Positions 1 through 7,870 of a stretch of DNA of 64,000 bases are shown here, in pieces (within the stretch, counting starts at the first letter, position 1; each line of letters opens with the position of its first letter). Below the pieces are notes generated by a model. It had not been told where the DNA came from. It searched no databases and saw only the letters and a list, made by a program, of their open reading frames with translations. Both the position numbers and the translations under genes were made by a program. Source of the stretch: Nocardia panacis (GTDB lineage Bacteria; Actinomycetota; Actinomycetes; Mycobacteriales; Mycobacteriaceae); the NCBI RefSeq assembly GCF_003598715.1, contig NZ_QZFU01000023.1:186001-250000 (forward strand), given 5' to 3'.

Positions 1-281
1 AACCATCCGCGGTGCGCGTCGCGGGTGGCGTCGCGACCGCGAACGAATGGGTACACGCCCGGCAGCGGCAACTCGGGGCGCTCGTCGCGGCGGGTGTACA
101 GCGGGGCGATGGTCACATCGTCATAGGTGCGGGCATCGAGCAGATGCTCCGGCTCCGCGGGCAGGTCGGCGGTGTCGACGCGCCGCGCCTTCGCCAGCAC
201 ACCGGCCACGCCCTTGCGCCAGGCGGCATAGTCGGGCACGGGATCTGAACCACTCGGCATCGTCGCAGCTTTCTGTTCCAT
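1..281 (-). CDS. mutA: Methylmalonyl-CoA mutase small subunit, N-terminal part
   Basis: Only the first 93 codons are in the window; the gene runs off the left edge on the minus strand. The translation starts MEQKAATMPSG and carries the stretch WRKGVAGVLAKA followed by DDVTIAPLYTRRDE and GVYPFVRG, which is the typical N-terminus of methylmalonyl-CoA mutase subunits. The small subunit pairs with the cobalamin-binding MutB in interconversion of methylmalonyl-CoA and succinyl-CoA (propionate catabolism). ATG at 281 was chosen; a second in-frame ATG at 260 is possible. The divergent TVP38-type membrane gene is the same neighbour that mutA has in M. tuberculosis (Rv1491c), which supports the call. 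mutB would be expected to the left, outside the window. Confidence 0.85.
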   Translation of the reverse strand, partial: MEQKAATMPSGSDPVPDYAAWRKGVAGVLAKARRVDTADLPAEPEHLLDARTYDDVTIAPLYTRRDERPELPLPGVYPFVRGRDATRDAHRGW

Positions 282-551
282 CGTGGCGGCGCTCCATTCC
301 GGATCGCGCGGTGACGCAAGGTACCGCGCTCGGTTCGGCCGATTACCGCCGGTCACCTCAGGAATACCGGATACCGCGGCACCCGCCCATACTTCGCACG
401 ATATTCGCATGGCACTGTGTGGCTGCTTCGCATGGCGAACGATCTCGGGTTCGCGCAGTTCAACGCGGAGGAATCGAAACCATCGCGCCGAGTTCGATGG
501 TAGTCCGGCGCGTGGGCGGGCGAAACAGATCCGAGCGGTACGCTGTGCCGA

Positions 552-1229
552 GTGACCAGGCTGATCCGTGACCCGCGCACCGCGGCACTCGTCGTCGGTG
601 TACTCGCGGTCTTCGGTGCGGCGCTACTGGTTCCACTGCCCGGCCCGCGCGAGATCCAGCAGTGGGCGCACGCCATCGGCCCCTCGTTCGTCCTGCTGTT
701 CTTCCTCGCCCACGTTCTGATCACCATCGCACCCTTCCCGCGCACCGTGCTGACCCTCAGCGCCGGCCTACTGTTCGGCCCGTGGATCGGCATCCTGGTC
801 GCCGTCGGCGCGACCACTGTGAGCGCCGTCCTCGCCTTCGGACTCGTGCGCGCCCTCGATCACGAGCGCGTCGCCAAGCGCCTCACCCACCCCGCCGTTC
901 GCGCCGTCAACCGCCATCTGGCCCGCCGCGGTTGGCTCGCGGTCGGCTCGCTGCGCCTCATCGCCGCCGCACCGTTCTCCGTCGTCAACTACTGCGCCGC
1001 CCTGTCCGCGATACCCTTCGCGCCCTATCTGCTGGCCACCTTCCTCGGCATCATTCCCGGCACCGTCGGCACCGTTCTGCTCGGCGACGCGCTGACCGGC
1101 CACCTCAGCGTCGCCTCGATCGTGGTGACGGTGATCTGCTTCGCCATCGGTGTTATCGGGTTGCTCGTCGATATGCGGTGGCGACTCGACGAGGTCGAAA
1201 CACCGGTGCCGGTCGCCGCGCGGGACTGA
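552..1229 (+). CDS. TVP38/TMEM64 (VTT-domain) family membrane protein
   Basis: A 225-residue polytopic membrane protein. Hydrophobic segments lie near residues 8-28, 40-62, 70-95, 140-165 and 180-205. The central part (FPRTVLTLSAGLLFG, then a loop leading to RRGWLAVGSLRLIAAAPF and a C-terminal GTVLLGDAL region) is the pattern of the VTT/SNARE-associated domain shared with DedA-like proteins. Start is GTG at 552; there is no strong ribosome site. It is divergent from mutA as in M. tuberculosis (Rv1491c). Function of the family in actinobacteria is not settled; a role in lipid or ion movement across the membrane is inferred only from the fold. Confidence 0.75.
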   Translation: MTRLIRDPRTAALVVGVLAVFGAALLVPLPGPREIQQWAHAIGPSFVLLFFLAHVLITIAPFPRTVLTLSAGLLFGPWIGILVAVGATTVSAVLAFGLVRALDHERVAKRLTHPAVRAVNRHLARRGWLAVGSLRLIAAAPFSVVNYCAALSAIPFAPYLLATFLGIIPGTVGTVLLGDALTGHLSVASIVVTVICFAIGVIGLLVDMRWRLDEVETPVPVAARD

Positions 1230-1244
1230 CCGGACACCTCGGTA

Positions 1245-2351
1245 TCAGTCACCGGGCAGTTCGATGGGGACGGCGATCACGTCGACCATCGCACCGGTGC
1301 GCAGCACGGTGACCGGTAGGGAACGGCCTATCGCGTCGTCGAAGAGTTGACGTTGAATGCCCTGGGCGTCGCGGACCTCGGCGCGGGCCACACTCAGCAC
1401 CAGATCGCCGCGACGCAGACCCGCCTGCTCGGCCGGGCCGCCGCGCACGATGTCCACGATGCGCACACCCGCGTCCTGACCGGTGCGGGCGGCCACGGGT
1501 GCGGGCAGCGGCGCGGGAACGCCCACGAGTCCGAGGTAGGCGCGACGCACCCGGCCCTCGTGCAGCAGCGTGGTGATGATGCGGCGGGTGGTCCGATTGA
1601 TCGGGATCGCCAGGCCGAGTCCGATACCGGCCACCGCGGTATTGATCCCGACCACCCTGGCCGCCGAATTGGCCAACGCACCACCGGAATTGCCCGGATT
1701 CAGCGCGGCATCGGTCTGGATGACGTCCTCGATCACCCGACCCGCCCGCCGCGAGGCCACCGGCACCGCGCGACCCAACGCGCTCACCACACCCGCCGTC
1801 ACCGACCCCGCCAACCCCAGCGGGCTGCCCACCGCCACCACCAACTGTCCGACCACGAGATGGTCCGCATCCCCCAGGGGCGCCGCGCCCGGCGCGCCGC
1901 CGCGCACCCGCAGCACCGCCAGATCCGACAGCGGATCCACCCCGACCACCTCGAAACGCGCCTCGCTCCCGTCGGCGAACACCGCCTCGCCCCGCAGGGC
2001 GTCGCCGACGACGTGCGCATTGGTCAGTAGGGCGCCGTCATCGGTGAAGACCACCGCCGAACCACCCCCGCGCCGGGTCCGCACACTCGCCACATGCGGT
2101 GTCACCGCCGCCGCCACGGCCACCACCGTCCGGGAATAGGCGTCCATCGCCGCTCCGTCCCGCTGTGCCGCGCCGTCGTCTCGGGCGGTGTCGTTTCGGG
2201 CCGTGTCCGCGGCGGTGTCGTTTCGGGCCGTGTCCGCGGCCGTGTCATCTCGGTCGTCTCGCACCATGTCCTCACCCACGACGAACCCCCAAGATTCGAT
2301 CACCGTGTCAACCAACTCCTCCAGCATGCGCCCGCCGGACACCGCGCGCAT
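1245..2351 (-). CDS. HtrA-like S1C serine protease with PDZ domain
   Basis: About 368 residues. The trypsin-like domain shows the His site in LLTNAHVVGD, the Asp in DPLSDLAVL and the Ser in ALNPGNSGGAL, so the triad is intact. A C-terminal PDZ domain follows (IVRGGPAEQAGLRRGD). No signal peptide or transmembrane anchor is visible, unlike the mycobacterial HtrA/PepD proteins. The N-terminal 80 residues are charged and contain a duplicated DTAADTARN unit. Start is uncertain: ATG at 2351 (MRAVSGGRM) is preferred, ATG at 2327 is possible, and the frame stays open upstream to 2786. No good ribosome site precedes any of these. Stop is 15 bp from the TVP38-type gene stop (convergent). Confidence 0.75.
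   Translation of the reverse strand: MRAVSGGRMLEELVDTVIESWGFVVGEDMVRDDRDDTAADTARNDTAADTARNDTARDDGAAQRDGAAMDAYSRTVVAVAAAVTPHVASVRTRRGGGSAVVFTDDGALLTNAHVVGDALRGEAVFADGSEARFEVVGVDPLSDLAVLRVRGGAPGAAPLGDADHLVVGQLVVAVGSPLGLAGSVTAGVVSALGRAVPVASRRAGRVIEDVIQTDAALNPGNSGGALANSAARVVGINTAVAGIGLGLAIPINRTTRRIITTLLHEGRVRRAYLGLVGVPAPLPAPVAARTGQDAGVRIVDIVRGGPAEQAGLRRGDLVLSVARAEVRDAQGIQRQLFDDAIGRSLPVTVLRTGAMVDVIAVPIELPGD
2188..2241. repeat. 27-bp tandem repeat, two full copies, inside the protease gene
   Basis: Two consecutive 27-bp copies (2188-2214 and 2215-2241), differing at the last base, followed by the start of a third. On the coding (minus) strand they give the repeated peptide DTAADTARN. The length is a multiple of three, so copy number changes keep the frame. 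Confidence 0.8.
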
Positions 2352-2774
2352 CAGCGTTCGCCGACGGCGCGGTCCGAGCGGGCCGCGGGTATCGGATCGT
2401 GATGTATCGCGCGGGAATTCGTCATGCGGACCGCCGCGGGTGTGCGGTGTTGCACCTTCGATTGACGAGGCGAGCGGGGTGATCTCTAATGGTCGGTGGC
2501 GCGTTTCGCGCCACGGATCACCTATCGGGCAGCAACCACGACGAAGCGGGGTGAGCGGCGGATGCCGGATGACAGTATCGACATCGGTGACCGGATACCC
2601 CGTGCGAAACAGGTTGCGCCACCTCGAGGCTGATCCGCGCCCGGCGGCCGGCGCGCCGCCCGCCAGAACTTCCCCCTTCGACCCGAACGGTCGGCACCCC
2701 AACAGGTTCCGGCCGCGGTGGTGCGGGTGCGTACCGCCGAGGGCAGCCACCAGTAGACACATTGGAGTACGACC
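2352..2774. other. Intergenic region between divergent protease and CorA-like gene
   Basis: About 420 bp with no gene I can support. It may hold divergent promoters and, if the protease starts further upstream, part of its N-terminus. No clear operator, terminator or RNA motif was seen. Confidence 0.4.
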
Positions 2775-2849
2775 ATGACCAATCAACAGCCCGAAACAAC
2801 AAGGTGCGCACCGCGTTCCACCGCAGGCCAGCTCCTCGGACGGCGTTAG
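2775..2849 (+). CDS. Possible 24-residue leader ORF before the CorA-like gene
   Basis: ATG at 2775 follows a GGAG at 2764-2767 with good spacing, the best ribosome site in this neighbourhood. It encodes MTNQQPETTRC... and stops (TAG) six bases before the ATG of the CorA-like domain at 2855, in a different frame. It could be a translated leader or the original start of the downstream gene separated from it by a frameshift. No family recognised. Confidence 0.3.
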   Translation: MTNQQPETTRCAPRSTAGQLLGRR

Positions 2850-2854
2850 CCGCG

Positions 2855-3595
2855 ATGTCCACTCCCCTGCTGCGGGCCGCCAACGGCCGCTTCGATACCG
2901 AGGTGCTGCATCGGCACTGGATCCCGCTGGCCCGCGCCGACGACGACACCGCCGCCGTGCTGCGCGAACGACTCGGCGTGGACTTCCCGGCCGCCGGTGA
3001 ACGCCCCTGGGAGACCGGCGATTTCCGCTATCTGCCGGTCACCGCCAACTACCGCAGTGCCGAGGCCGTCACCCGCGAGACCATCGTCTTCGCCCTCGGG
3101 GCGGACTTCCTGGTCACCCTGCAACCGTCGGAACGCTTCCTCCCCTTCGACGGCGCCGCGATGAAGATGCGGCGCGACCCGGCGTTGACCGGTTCGCCGC
3201 ACGGCGTCATGTACGCCCTGCTGTGGGCGCTCAACGAGGCGTCCGAACTCGTCGGCCACGGCGTCACCGCCGCGCTGGATGCCGATCGGGCCGAGATCGA
3301 CGCCGCCACAAGGGATACCGATCTGGGCGAGACCATCTCGCGGCTGAACGCGACGGAGCGCACCATCTCCCGCACCCTGGACACCCAACTGCAACTGTCC
3401 CGCGCCGCCCGCCACCTTGGTGCCGAGATCCCCTCCGGCGCAGCCGATCTCGACGCGGCCATCAGGCTGCTCGGCGCGGATGTCGACGGCGTGCGACAGC
3501 AGGCGGAGTACGCGCACAACACCGTGCGCTATCTTCAGCAGTCGGTACTGACCTGGCTGTCCTACAGCAGGCGCAGGAGTTGGCGCGGACGCTGA
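2855..3595 (+). CDS. CorA-like cytosolic domain protein lacking the membrane region
   Basis: 246 residues from ATG 2855. The sequence (FALGADFLVTLQPSERFLPF, GSPHGVMYALLWAL, and a long helical part with ATERTISRTLD and QQAEYAHNTVRYLQQSVLT) follows the soluble N-terminal domain and stalk helix of CorA-type Mg/Co channels. CorA proteins then continue into two transmembrane helices with a GMN signature; here the frame ends at SYSRRRSWRGR and no GMN or hydrophobic helix is found in any frame downstream. It is therefore a truncated or degenerate CorA, or a stand-alone soluble derivative. The start has no clear ribosome site of its own; see the short ORF at 2775. Transport function is unlikely for the protein as read. 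Confidence 0.6.
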   Translation: MSTPLLRAANGRFDTEVLHRHWIPLARADDDTAAVLRERLGVDFPAAGERPWETGDFRYLPVTANYRSAEAVTRETIVFALGADFLVTLQPSERFLPFDGAAMKMRRDPALTGSPHGVMYALLWALNEASELVGHGVTAALDADRAEIDAATRDTDLGETISRLNATERTISRTLDTQLQLSRAARHLGAEIPSGAADLDAAIRLLGADVDGVRQQAEYAHNTVRYLQQSVLTWLSYSRRRSWRGR

Positions 3596-3707
3596 GGCCC
3601 ATCCGTCACGGTGATGACAGCCCATCATGGGATGGACGAGGACAACGGGCGGGGCGATACCCGGCGGCGGTAGCCTTGGCCGTGGTGATCGAGGGAAGGG
3701 AGCGACC

Positions 3708-4241
3708 GTGACCGCACGGCGGATGCGCCTGCTCGGCGTGGGCGCGGTGGCGGCGGCCGGTCTGGTGGCCGGGTGTTCGTCCGCCGACGGACCGGGGGCG
3801 GCCGCGCCCATCGTCGATCCGTTCGCCGACTGCTCGGTGCTCACCCCGGATCAGATCACCGAGGCGCTCGGCGCCAGTTCGCTGACGCCGCAGCATCATC
3901 CGCCGGTGTGCGTTTGGCACGTCGCGCGCGGCGAGGCGCAGTCCGATGTCACCTTCACGGCGGTGCGGCAGCAGTCGCTGCAGCAGGCGTGGCAGCGGGC
4001 CGAACAGGACGGCTACCGCCTGGAGCATCTGACGATCGTGCAGGACATTTTCGGCACCCGAACCACGGCCACGGGGTTCTACCTGCGCTCGCCGACGGAT
4101 CCGGGCGATTGCGCGGTGAGCGCGGCCAGCAATGGCACCACCGTCACCTGGCGGGTGCGCAATCATTCGCACAGCGCCGCGCCCGATCCGTGCGCCGCCG
4201 CGCTGGCGTTGATCAAGCTGACGGTCGACCTGTCGCCGTAG
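3708..4241 (+). CDS. DUF3558-type lipoprotein
   Basis: 177 residues from GTG 3708, preceded by a GGGAAGGGAG ribosome site. The N-terminus has two Arg, a hydrophobic stretch and the lipobox LVAGC, so Cys near residue 24 would be lipidated and the protein held on the outer face of the membrane. The mature part has DPFADCSVLTPDQI and four further cysteines (VCVWHV, GDCAVS, PDPCAAA), the pattern of small DUF3558 secreted lipoproteins common in Nocardia and Mycobacterium. Role unknown. It ends one base before the stop of the convergent thioesterase gene. Confidence 0.75.
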   Translation: MTARRMRLLGVGAVAAAGLVAGCSSADGPGAAAPIVDPFADCSVLTPDQITEALGASSLTPQHHPPVCVWHVARGEAQSDVTFTAVRQQSLQQAWQRAEQDGYRLEHLTIVQDIFGTRTTATGFYLRSPTDPGDCAVSAASNGTTVTWRVRNHSHSAAPDPCAAALALIKLTVDLSP

Positions 4242-4242
4242 T

Positions 4243-4710
4243 TCAGTCGCGCTGCGGCAGATTCTGCAATCGCACCTGACCGCGCGAGATGGTGCGACCC
4301 TCGTCGTCGGTGAGGACGACGACCCACAGTTGCTGGAGTCGACCGCGATGCAGCGGGGTGGCCTCGCCGTGCAGGGTGCCCGAGCGCACGGCGCGCAGGA
4401 AGTCGGTGTTGTTGTTGACGCCGACGACGGTGCCCACATTGCCATTGGCGTTGTACCAGACCGCGCCGCCGATGCTGGCGAGGGATTCGATGACGGTGCA
4501 GTAGACGCCGCCGTTGACGATGCCCGCCATTTGCAGCAGCCGAGGGGTGACCACCAGTTCGCCGCGCACCCGGTCGGGGGTGACCTCGGTGAAGCGCAGT
4601 CCGATCTCGTCGGTGAAGGTGCCCGCGCTGAGTCGGTTGGTGCCCTCCGGCGTCAGTTCGGCCAGTGCGTCGGCCAGTGCCCGATTCTCCGAGACTTCTT
4701 GCTGTGTCAT
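4243..4710 (-). CDS. PaaI-family hotdog thioesterase (Rv1847-like)
   Basis: 155 residues from ATG 4710 (MTQQEVSENRAL). The hotdog core is visible: GLRFTEVTPDRVRGEL, then GIVNGGVYCTVIESLAS, the helix carrying the conserved Asn-Gly-Gly of PaaI-type thioesterases, and later VVGVNNNTDFL and GRTISRGQVRL. The family hydrolyses acyl- or aryl-CoA thioesters; the substrate cannot be read. In M. tuberculosis the equivalent gene Rv1847 lies beside blaI (Rv1846c). Here blaI is 4 kb away with an iron-uptake locus between them. The gene lies 87 bp downstream of the strong terminator of the candidate iron-regulated RNA. Confidence 0.75.
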   Translation of the reverse strand: MTQQEVSENRALADALAELTPEGTNRLSAGTFTDEIGLRFTEVTPDRVRGELVVTPRLLQMAGIVNGGVYCTVIESLASIGGAVWYNANGNVGTVVGVNNNTDFLRAVRSGTLHGEATPLHRGRLQQLWVVVLTDDEGRTISRGQVRLQNLPQRD

Positions 4711-4796
4711 GGTCGACAGCGTGACACGGATGTCCGGTACGCCGGCGTCCGGGGTCCGGCCACGACGAGAAAGGGCTTCCACCGCAAGGCATTCGG

Positions 4797-4899
4797 AAAA
4801 AGAGCGACGGGCTCCATGCGGTGGGAAAACATGGAGCCCGTCGCGGCAGGGGATCGGGGGTCACCGCAGCCCTCGGGACTCGCTCTCGATCCTGACGCC
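4797..4899 (-). ncRNA. Candidate MrsI-like iron-regulated small RNA
   Basis: On the minus strand a promoter-like pair (TTGCGT at 4935-4930, 18-bp spacer, TATACT at 4911-4906) contains a 16/19 match to the IdeR iron box. About 100 bases downstream is a perfect 15-bp hairpin with an 11-base loop followed by TCTTTTT. No ORF fits between. A transcript from about 4899 to 4797 is predicted. From memory, the mycobacterial iron-sparing sRNA MrsI (ncRv11846) is about 100 nt, is IdeR-controlled and lies between blaI (Rv1846c) and the thioesterase gene Rv1847, pointing at the latter. This element has the same orientation relative to the thioesterase gene. The transcript itself is inferred; only promoter, box and terminator are seen. 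Confidence 0.6.
4804..4844 (-). terminator. Strong intrinsic terminator
   Basis: Perfect 15-bp inverted repeat (arms 4804-4818 and 4830-4844, 11-base loop). On the minus strand it is followed directly by TCTTTTT at 4803-4797. It would end the candidate sRNA and also any readthrough from the FhuF-like gene. Confidence 0.85.
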
Positions 4900-4908
4900 T
4901 CGGCAAGT

Positions 4909-4927
4909 ATAGGTCAGGCTTACCTAA
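4909..4927 (-). promoter_or_regulatory. IdeR/DmdR iron box within a promoter
   Basis: ATAGGTCAGGCTTACCTAA matches the IdeR/DmdR consensus TTAGGTTAGGCTAACCTAA at 16 of 19 positions. It fills the spacer of the TTGCGT...TATACT promoter on the minus strand and touches the -10, the position expected for repression by iron-loaded regulator. It begins directly after the stop codon of the FhuF-like gene. Confidence 0.75.
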
Positions 4928-5632
4928 CTACGCAAGCCGCAGGCGCCGCGCGGCGAGTCCCCGATGCTCGAGCGCGGCGAGCAGCGCCTCGCCGCGACGG
5001 GCCGCGAGCGCCGCATCGGTGCGCGCCAACTCGGGCACGTAAGTCGCCGCGCCCGTGACGGATTCGCCGACCAGTTCCCAGAAGCGGCGGGCGCTCAGTC
5101 GGGCGCAGCGCGCCAGCGTCGACTGCACCAGCGTCAGCGAGGAGGCGCAGCGCTGTGCCAACCACAGCGTCATGGCCTCCCCGCAGGGCAGCACGAGAAC
5201 GCCGCGATCACCCGCTAGGGGGTCACCCGCGACCACGCGAATCGTGGTGTCGGCCAAGCCCGCCCAGTCCAGGCCCCCGTCATTGTCGGTGTGCAGCCAC
5301 AGGTTCTCGAGTCCGGGATCCCAGGCTCGACCCTCCAGGACGAGCAGCGCGGCAACCCGACCGACAATGCCGTGGATCAGCGCGGTGGCAACGACTTCCG
5401 CCGCCATGGCCGGACTGCTCATCTCGGCGGCATGCCGCCGATACATCAGGTCGACGCGCCCCTCCCCGGCGCCCTCGGCGAGCTGCCACCAGCGGCGTTT
5501 GCCCTGGTCGGCCATGGCGGCCACGGCGTAGACGCGCGGATGCTCCGGCTGCAACCCCCGCAGCCGGGCGCCCACCCGGCCGAATGTCTGGTGCGCACGC
5601 CGGGGTGCGCAGGTTGTCATGAGCTCGGGCAT
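4928..5632 (-). CDS. FhuF-like siderophore-iron reductase family protein without Fe-S cysteines
   Basis: 234 residues from ATG 5632 (MPELMTTC), preceded by GAGGAGG. The middle part, with VVATALIHGIVGRVAALLV then LEGRAWDPGLENLWLH and LDWAGLADTTIRVVAGDPL, resembles proteins annotated as FhuF-like or (2Fe-2S)-binding that sit beside siderophore transporters. These reduce ferric siderophores in the cytosol to release iron. The C-terminal Cys-Cys...CxxC cluster that binds the 2Fe-2S centre in FhuF is absent; only scattered cysteines are seen. So either it is a non-enzymatic relative or the assignment is loose. An iron box at 5666-5684 lies just upstream, shared with the divergent ABC operon, which supports an iron role. 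Confidence 0.55.
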   Translation of the reverse strand: MPELMTTCAPRRAHQTFGRVGARLRGLQPEHPRVYAVAAMADQGKRRWWQLAEGAGEGRVDLMYRRHAAEMSSPAMAAEVVATALIHGIVGRVAALLVLEGRAWDPGLENLWLHTDNDGGLDWAGLADTTIRVVAGDPLAGDRGVLVLPCGEAMTLWLAQRCASSLTLVQSTLARCARLSARRFWELVGESVTGAATYVPELARTDAALAARRGEALLAALEHRGLAARRLRLA

Positions 5633-5665
5633 CGAACCTCCTCGTCGGACTGGTGCCGTTGCAAG

Positions 5666-5684
5666 ATAGGTTAGCCTTACCAGA
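5666..5684. promoter_or_regulatory. IdeR/DmdR iron box between divergent iron genes
   Basis: ATAGGTTAGCCTTACCAGA matches the iron-box consensus at 14 of 19 positions. It lies 34 bp upstream of the FhuF-like start and 49 bp upstream of the first permease start, so one regulator site could repress both transcription units when iron is plentiful. Confidence 0.75.
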
Positions 5685-5732
5685 CCTAGCAAGACCCGCA
5701 CTGCCGCACGATGTCAGGAGTTATTCGTCGCC

Positions 5733-6812
5733 GTGAACCCTCGAGTCGCCCTCGCACGGCGCGTCCCACCCACCCATCGTCGCACCTCGCCCGCGCGCCG
5801 CCGCACCGCCGGATTGCTCGCGCTCACCGCACTTCTCGGGGTCCTCGCCGTGGCGGGAATCATGATCGGAACGCGCTCGCTGTCCCCCGCCGCGGTCTTC
5901 GACGCGCTCGCCCATGCCGTCGGCTGCGCGGGCGGACCGTTCCGCTGCCCGGCCGAGAACACCGCCGCCGAGATCGTGCGCGGATTGCGCCTGCCGCGCA
6001 CCGCTTTGGCCGCGGTGACCGGCGCGGCCCTGGGCATCGCGGGCGCACTGATCCAGGGCTACACCCGCAATCCGCTGGCCGACGCCGGATTGCTCGGACT
6101 GAACGCGGGTGCGGCCTTCCTCGCGGCACTGAGCATCTACCTGTTCGGCTTCACCGCGCCGGAGCAATACATCTGGTTCGCGTTCGCGGGCGCGCTGCTG
6201 GCCGGACTGGTGGTATTCGGCGCGGCGTCGACCGGGAGGGCGAGCCCGTTGGCGCTGGTGCTGGCGGGTTCGGCGGTCGCCGCCTTCCTACAGGCCATGA
6301 CGAATGCCGTTGTGCTGCTCGATGGCACCACACTGGACACCTACCGGTTCTGGGTGGTCGGCGCGGTCTCGGGCCGCGACGCCTCGGTGTTCTGGCAGGT
6401 GCTGCCCTTCCTCGCGGTCGGTATCGCGCTCGCGGCGCTGTCCGGACCGACGCTGAACCTGTTGAGCCTCGGCGACGAGGTGGCGCGCGGACTCGGCGTG
6501 CACCTCGGGCGCGGACGGGCGGTGGGGCTGGCCGCGATCGTGCTGCTGTGCGGGGCCGCGACCGCGGCGGTGGGGCCGATCGCCTTCCTCGGTCTGGTCG
6601 TCCCGCATATCGCGCGCGTCTGGACCGGTCCGGACTACCGCTGGCTCATCCCGTATTCCGGTGTGCTCGGCGCGCTTTCGCTGCTGCTCGCCGATATCGT
6701 CGGCCGGGTGGTGGCCCGGCCGGGCGAGGTGCAGGTCGGCGTGATGCTCGCCGCGCTCGGCGCGCCCTTCTTCCTCGTCATGGTCCGGCGGCGGCGATTG
6801 GCGGCGCTGTGA
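5733..6812 (+). CDS. FecCD-family iron-siderophore ABC transporter permease
   Basis: 359 residues from GTG 5733. It has about nine hydrophobic segments and family landmarks: GLRLPRTALAAVTGAALGIA, GALIQGYTRNPLADAGLLG, the coupling region DEVARGLGVHLGRGR, and AVGPIAFLGLVVPHIAR near the end. It forms the membrane channel with the next gene product for import of an Fe(III)-siderophore. Its stop overlaps the next start (GTGA). The iron box at 5666 suggests expression under iron limitation. No substrate-binding protein gene is adjacent, so the binding lipoprotein must be encoded elsewhere. Confidence 0.9.
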   Translation: MNPRVALARRVPPTHRRTSPARRRTAGLLALTALLGVLAVAGIMIGTRSLSPAAVFDALAHAVGCAGGPFRCPAENTAAEIVRGLRLPRTALAAVTGAALGIAGALIQGYTRNPLADAGLLGLNAGAAFLAALSIYLFGFTAPEQYIWFAFAGALLAGLVVFGAASTGRASPLALVLAGSAVAAFLQAMTNAVVLLDGTTLDTYRFWVVGAVSGRDASVFWQVLPFLAVGIALAALSGPTLNLLSLGDEVARGLGVHLGRGRAVGLAAIVLLCGAATAAVGPIAFLGLVVPHIARVWTGPDYRWLIPYSGVLGALSLLLADIVGRVVARPGEVQVGVMLAALGAPFFLVMVRRRRLAAL

Positions 6813-7870
6813 GCACGCCCCTGGTCTCGGCGGTCCGGATCGGATCGGTCTCCTTCCTCGCGCGGCCGAGGGCGATCGCGCTCGCCCTCGGCATGGCCGG
6901 GTTGCTGTTCGCGCTGTTCTGCCTCGATATCGCCTTCGGCGACACCCACATTCCGCCGAGCCGGGTCCTGGAGGTGTTGAGCGGCGGCGGAAGTCGGGCG
7001 CAGCGCTTCATCATTCTGGAATCGCGCCTGCCGCGGGCGCTGACCGCAGTGGTGGTGGGGGCGGCCCTCGGATTGTCCGGCGCGCTGACCCAGTCGATCC
7101 TGCGCAATCCGCTGGCCAGTGCCGACATGCTCGGCATCACCTCGGGAGCGAGCCTGGGCGCGGTCGCGGTCATTGTCGGGACCGGCGGCGCGACAACCGG
7201 TTTCGCGGCCACCGTCGGCACGCCGCTGGCCGCCCTCCTCGGTGGACTCGGCACGGCGGCCGCCATCTATGTCTTGGCGATCGGACGCGACGGGGTGTCC
7301 GGGTTGCGGCTGGTGCTGATCGGAATCGGCGTCAACGCGCTGCTGCTCTCCGGTATCAGTTGGCTGCTGACGAGAGCCAGTCTGCTCGAGGCGAGCCGGG
7401 TGCAGTTGTGGCTCAACGGTTCCCTCAATGCCGCCGACCAATCCCATCTGGCGCCCGCCGCGCTCGCCTTCGCCCTCGCCGCCTGCGTCGCCGTCGCGTC
7501 TACCAGAACCCTGGCCGCGCTGCGTCTCGGCGCGGACACCACCAGAGCGCTCGGTGTGCGCATCCAGACGCAACAGGCGGTGCTGCTCACCGCCGCCGTG
7601 GTCGCGGCGGCCGTCGCCACCGCCGCGGTCGGTCCGGTCGGCTTCGTGGCATTGGCGGCGCCGCAGATCGCGCGGCGACTGCTGCGCGCCCCCGGCGAAC
7701 CGCTGGTCGGCGCGGCGCTGGTCGGCGCGCTGCTCGTGGTCGGCGCGGATCTGGTCGCGCGCACGCTGTTCCCGGCCGACCTGCCGGTCGGCGTGGTGAC
7801 CGCGGCCTGCGGCGGACCGTTCCTGCTCTACCTGCTCATGCGCGTGAATCGGAAGGCAACGCTCTCATGA
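6809..7870 (+). CDS. FecCD-family iron-siderophore ABC transporter permease, second subunit
   Basis: 353 residues from GTG 6809, overlapping the previous stop by four bases, so the two permeases are translationally coupled. Family marks are ESRLPRALTAVVVGAALG, GALTQSILRNPLASADMLGI, GADTTRALGVRIQTQQA and AVGPVGFVALAAPQIARRLL. It pairs with the upstream permease to make a heterodimeric channel of the FepD/FepG or FecC/FecD type. Its stop overlaps the ATPase start (ATGA). Confidence 0.9.
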   Translation: MSTPLVSAVRIGSVSFLARPRAIALALGMAGLLFALFCLDIAFGDTHIPPSRVLEVLSGGGSRAQRFIILESRLPRALTAVVVGAALGLSGALTQSILRNPLASADMLGITSGASLGAVAVIVGTGGATTGFAATVGTPLAALLGGLGTAAAIYVLAIGRDGVSGLRLVLIGIGVNALLLSGISWLLTRASLLEASRVQLWLNGSLNAADQSHLAPAALAFALAACVAVASTRTLAALRLGADTTRALGVRIQTQQAVLLTAAVVAAAVATAAVGPVGFVALAAPQIARRLLRAPGEPLVGAALVGALLVVGADLVARTLFPADLPVGVVTAACGGPFLLYLLMRVNRKATLS

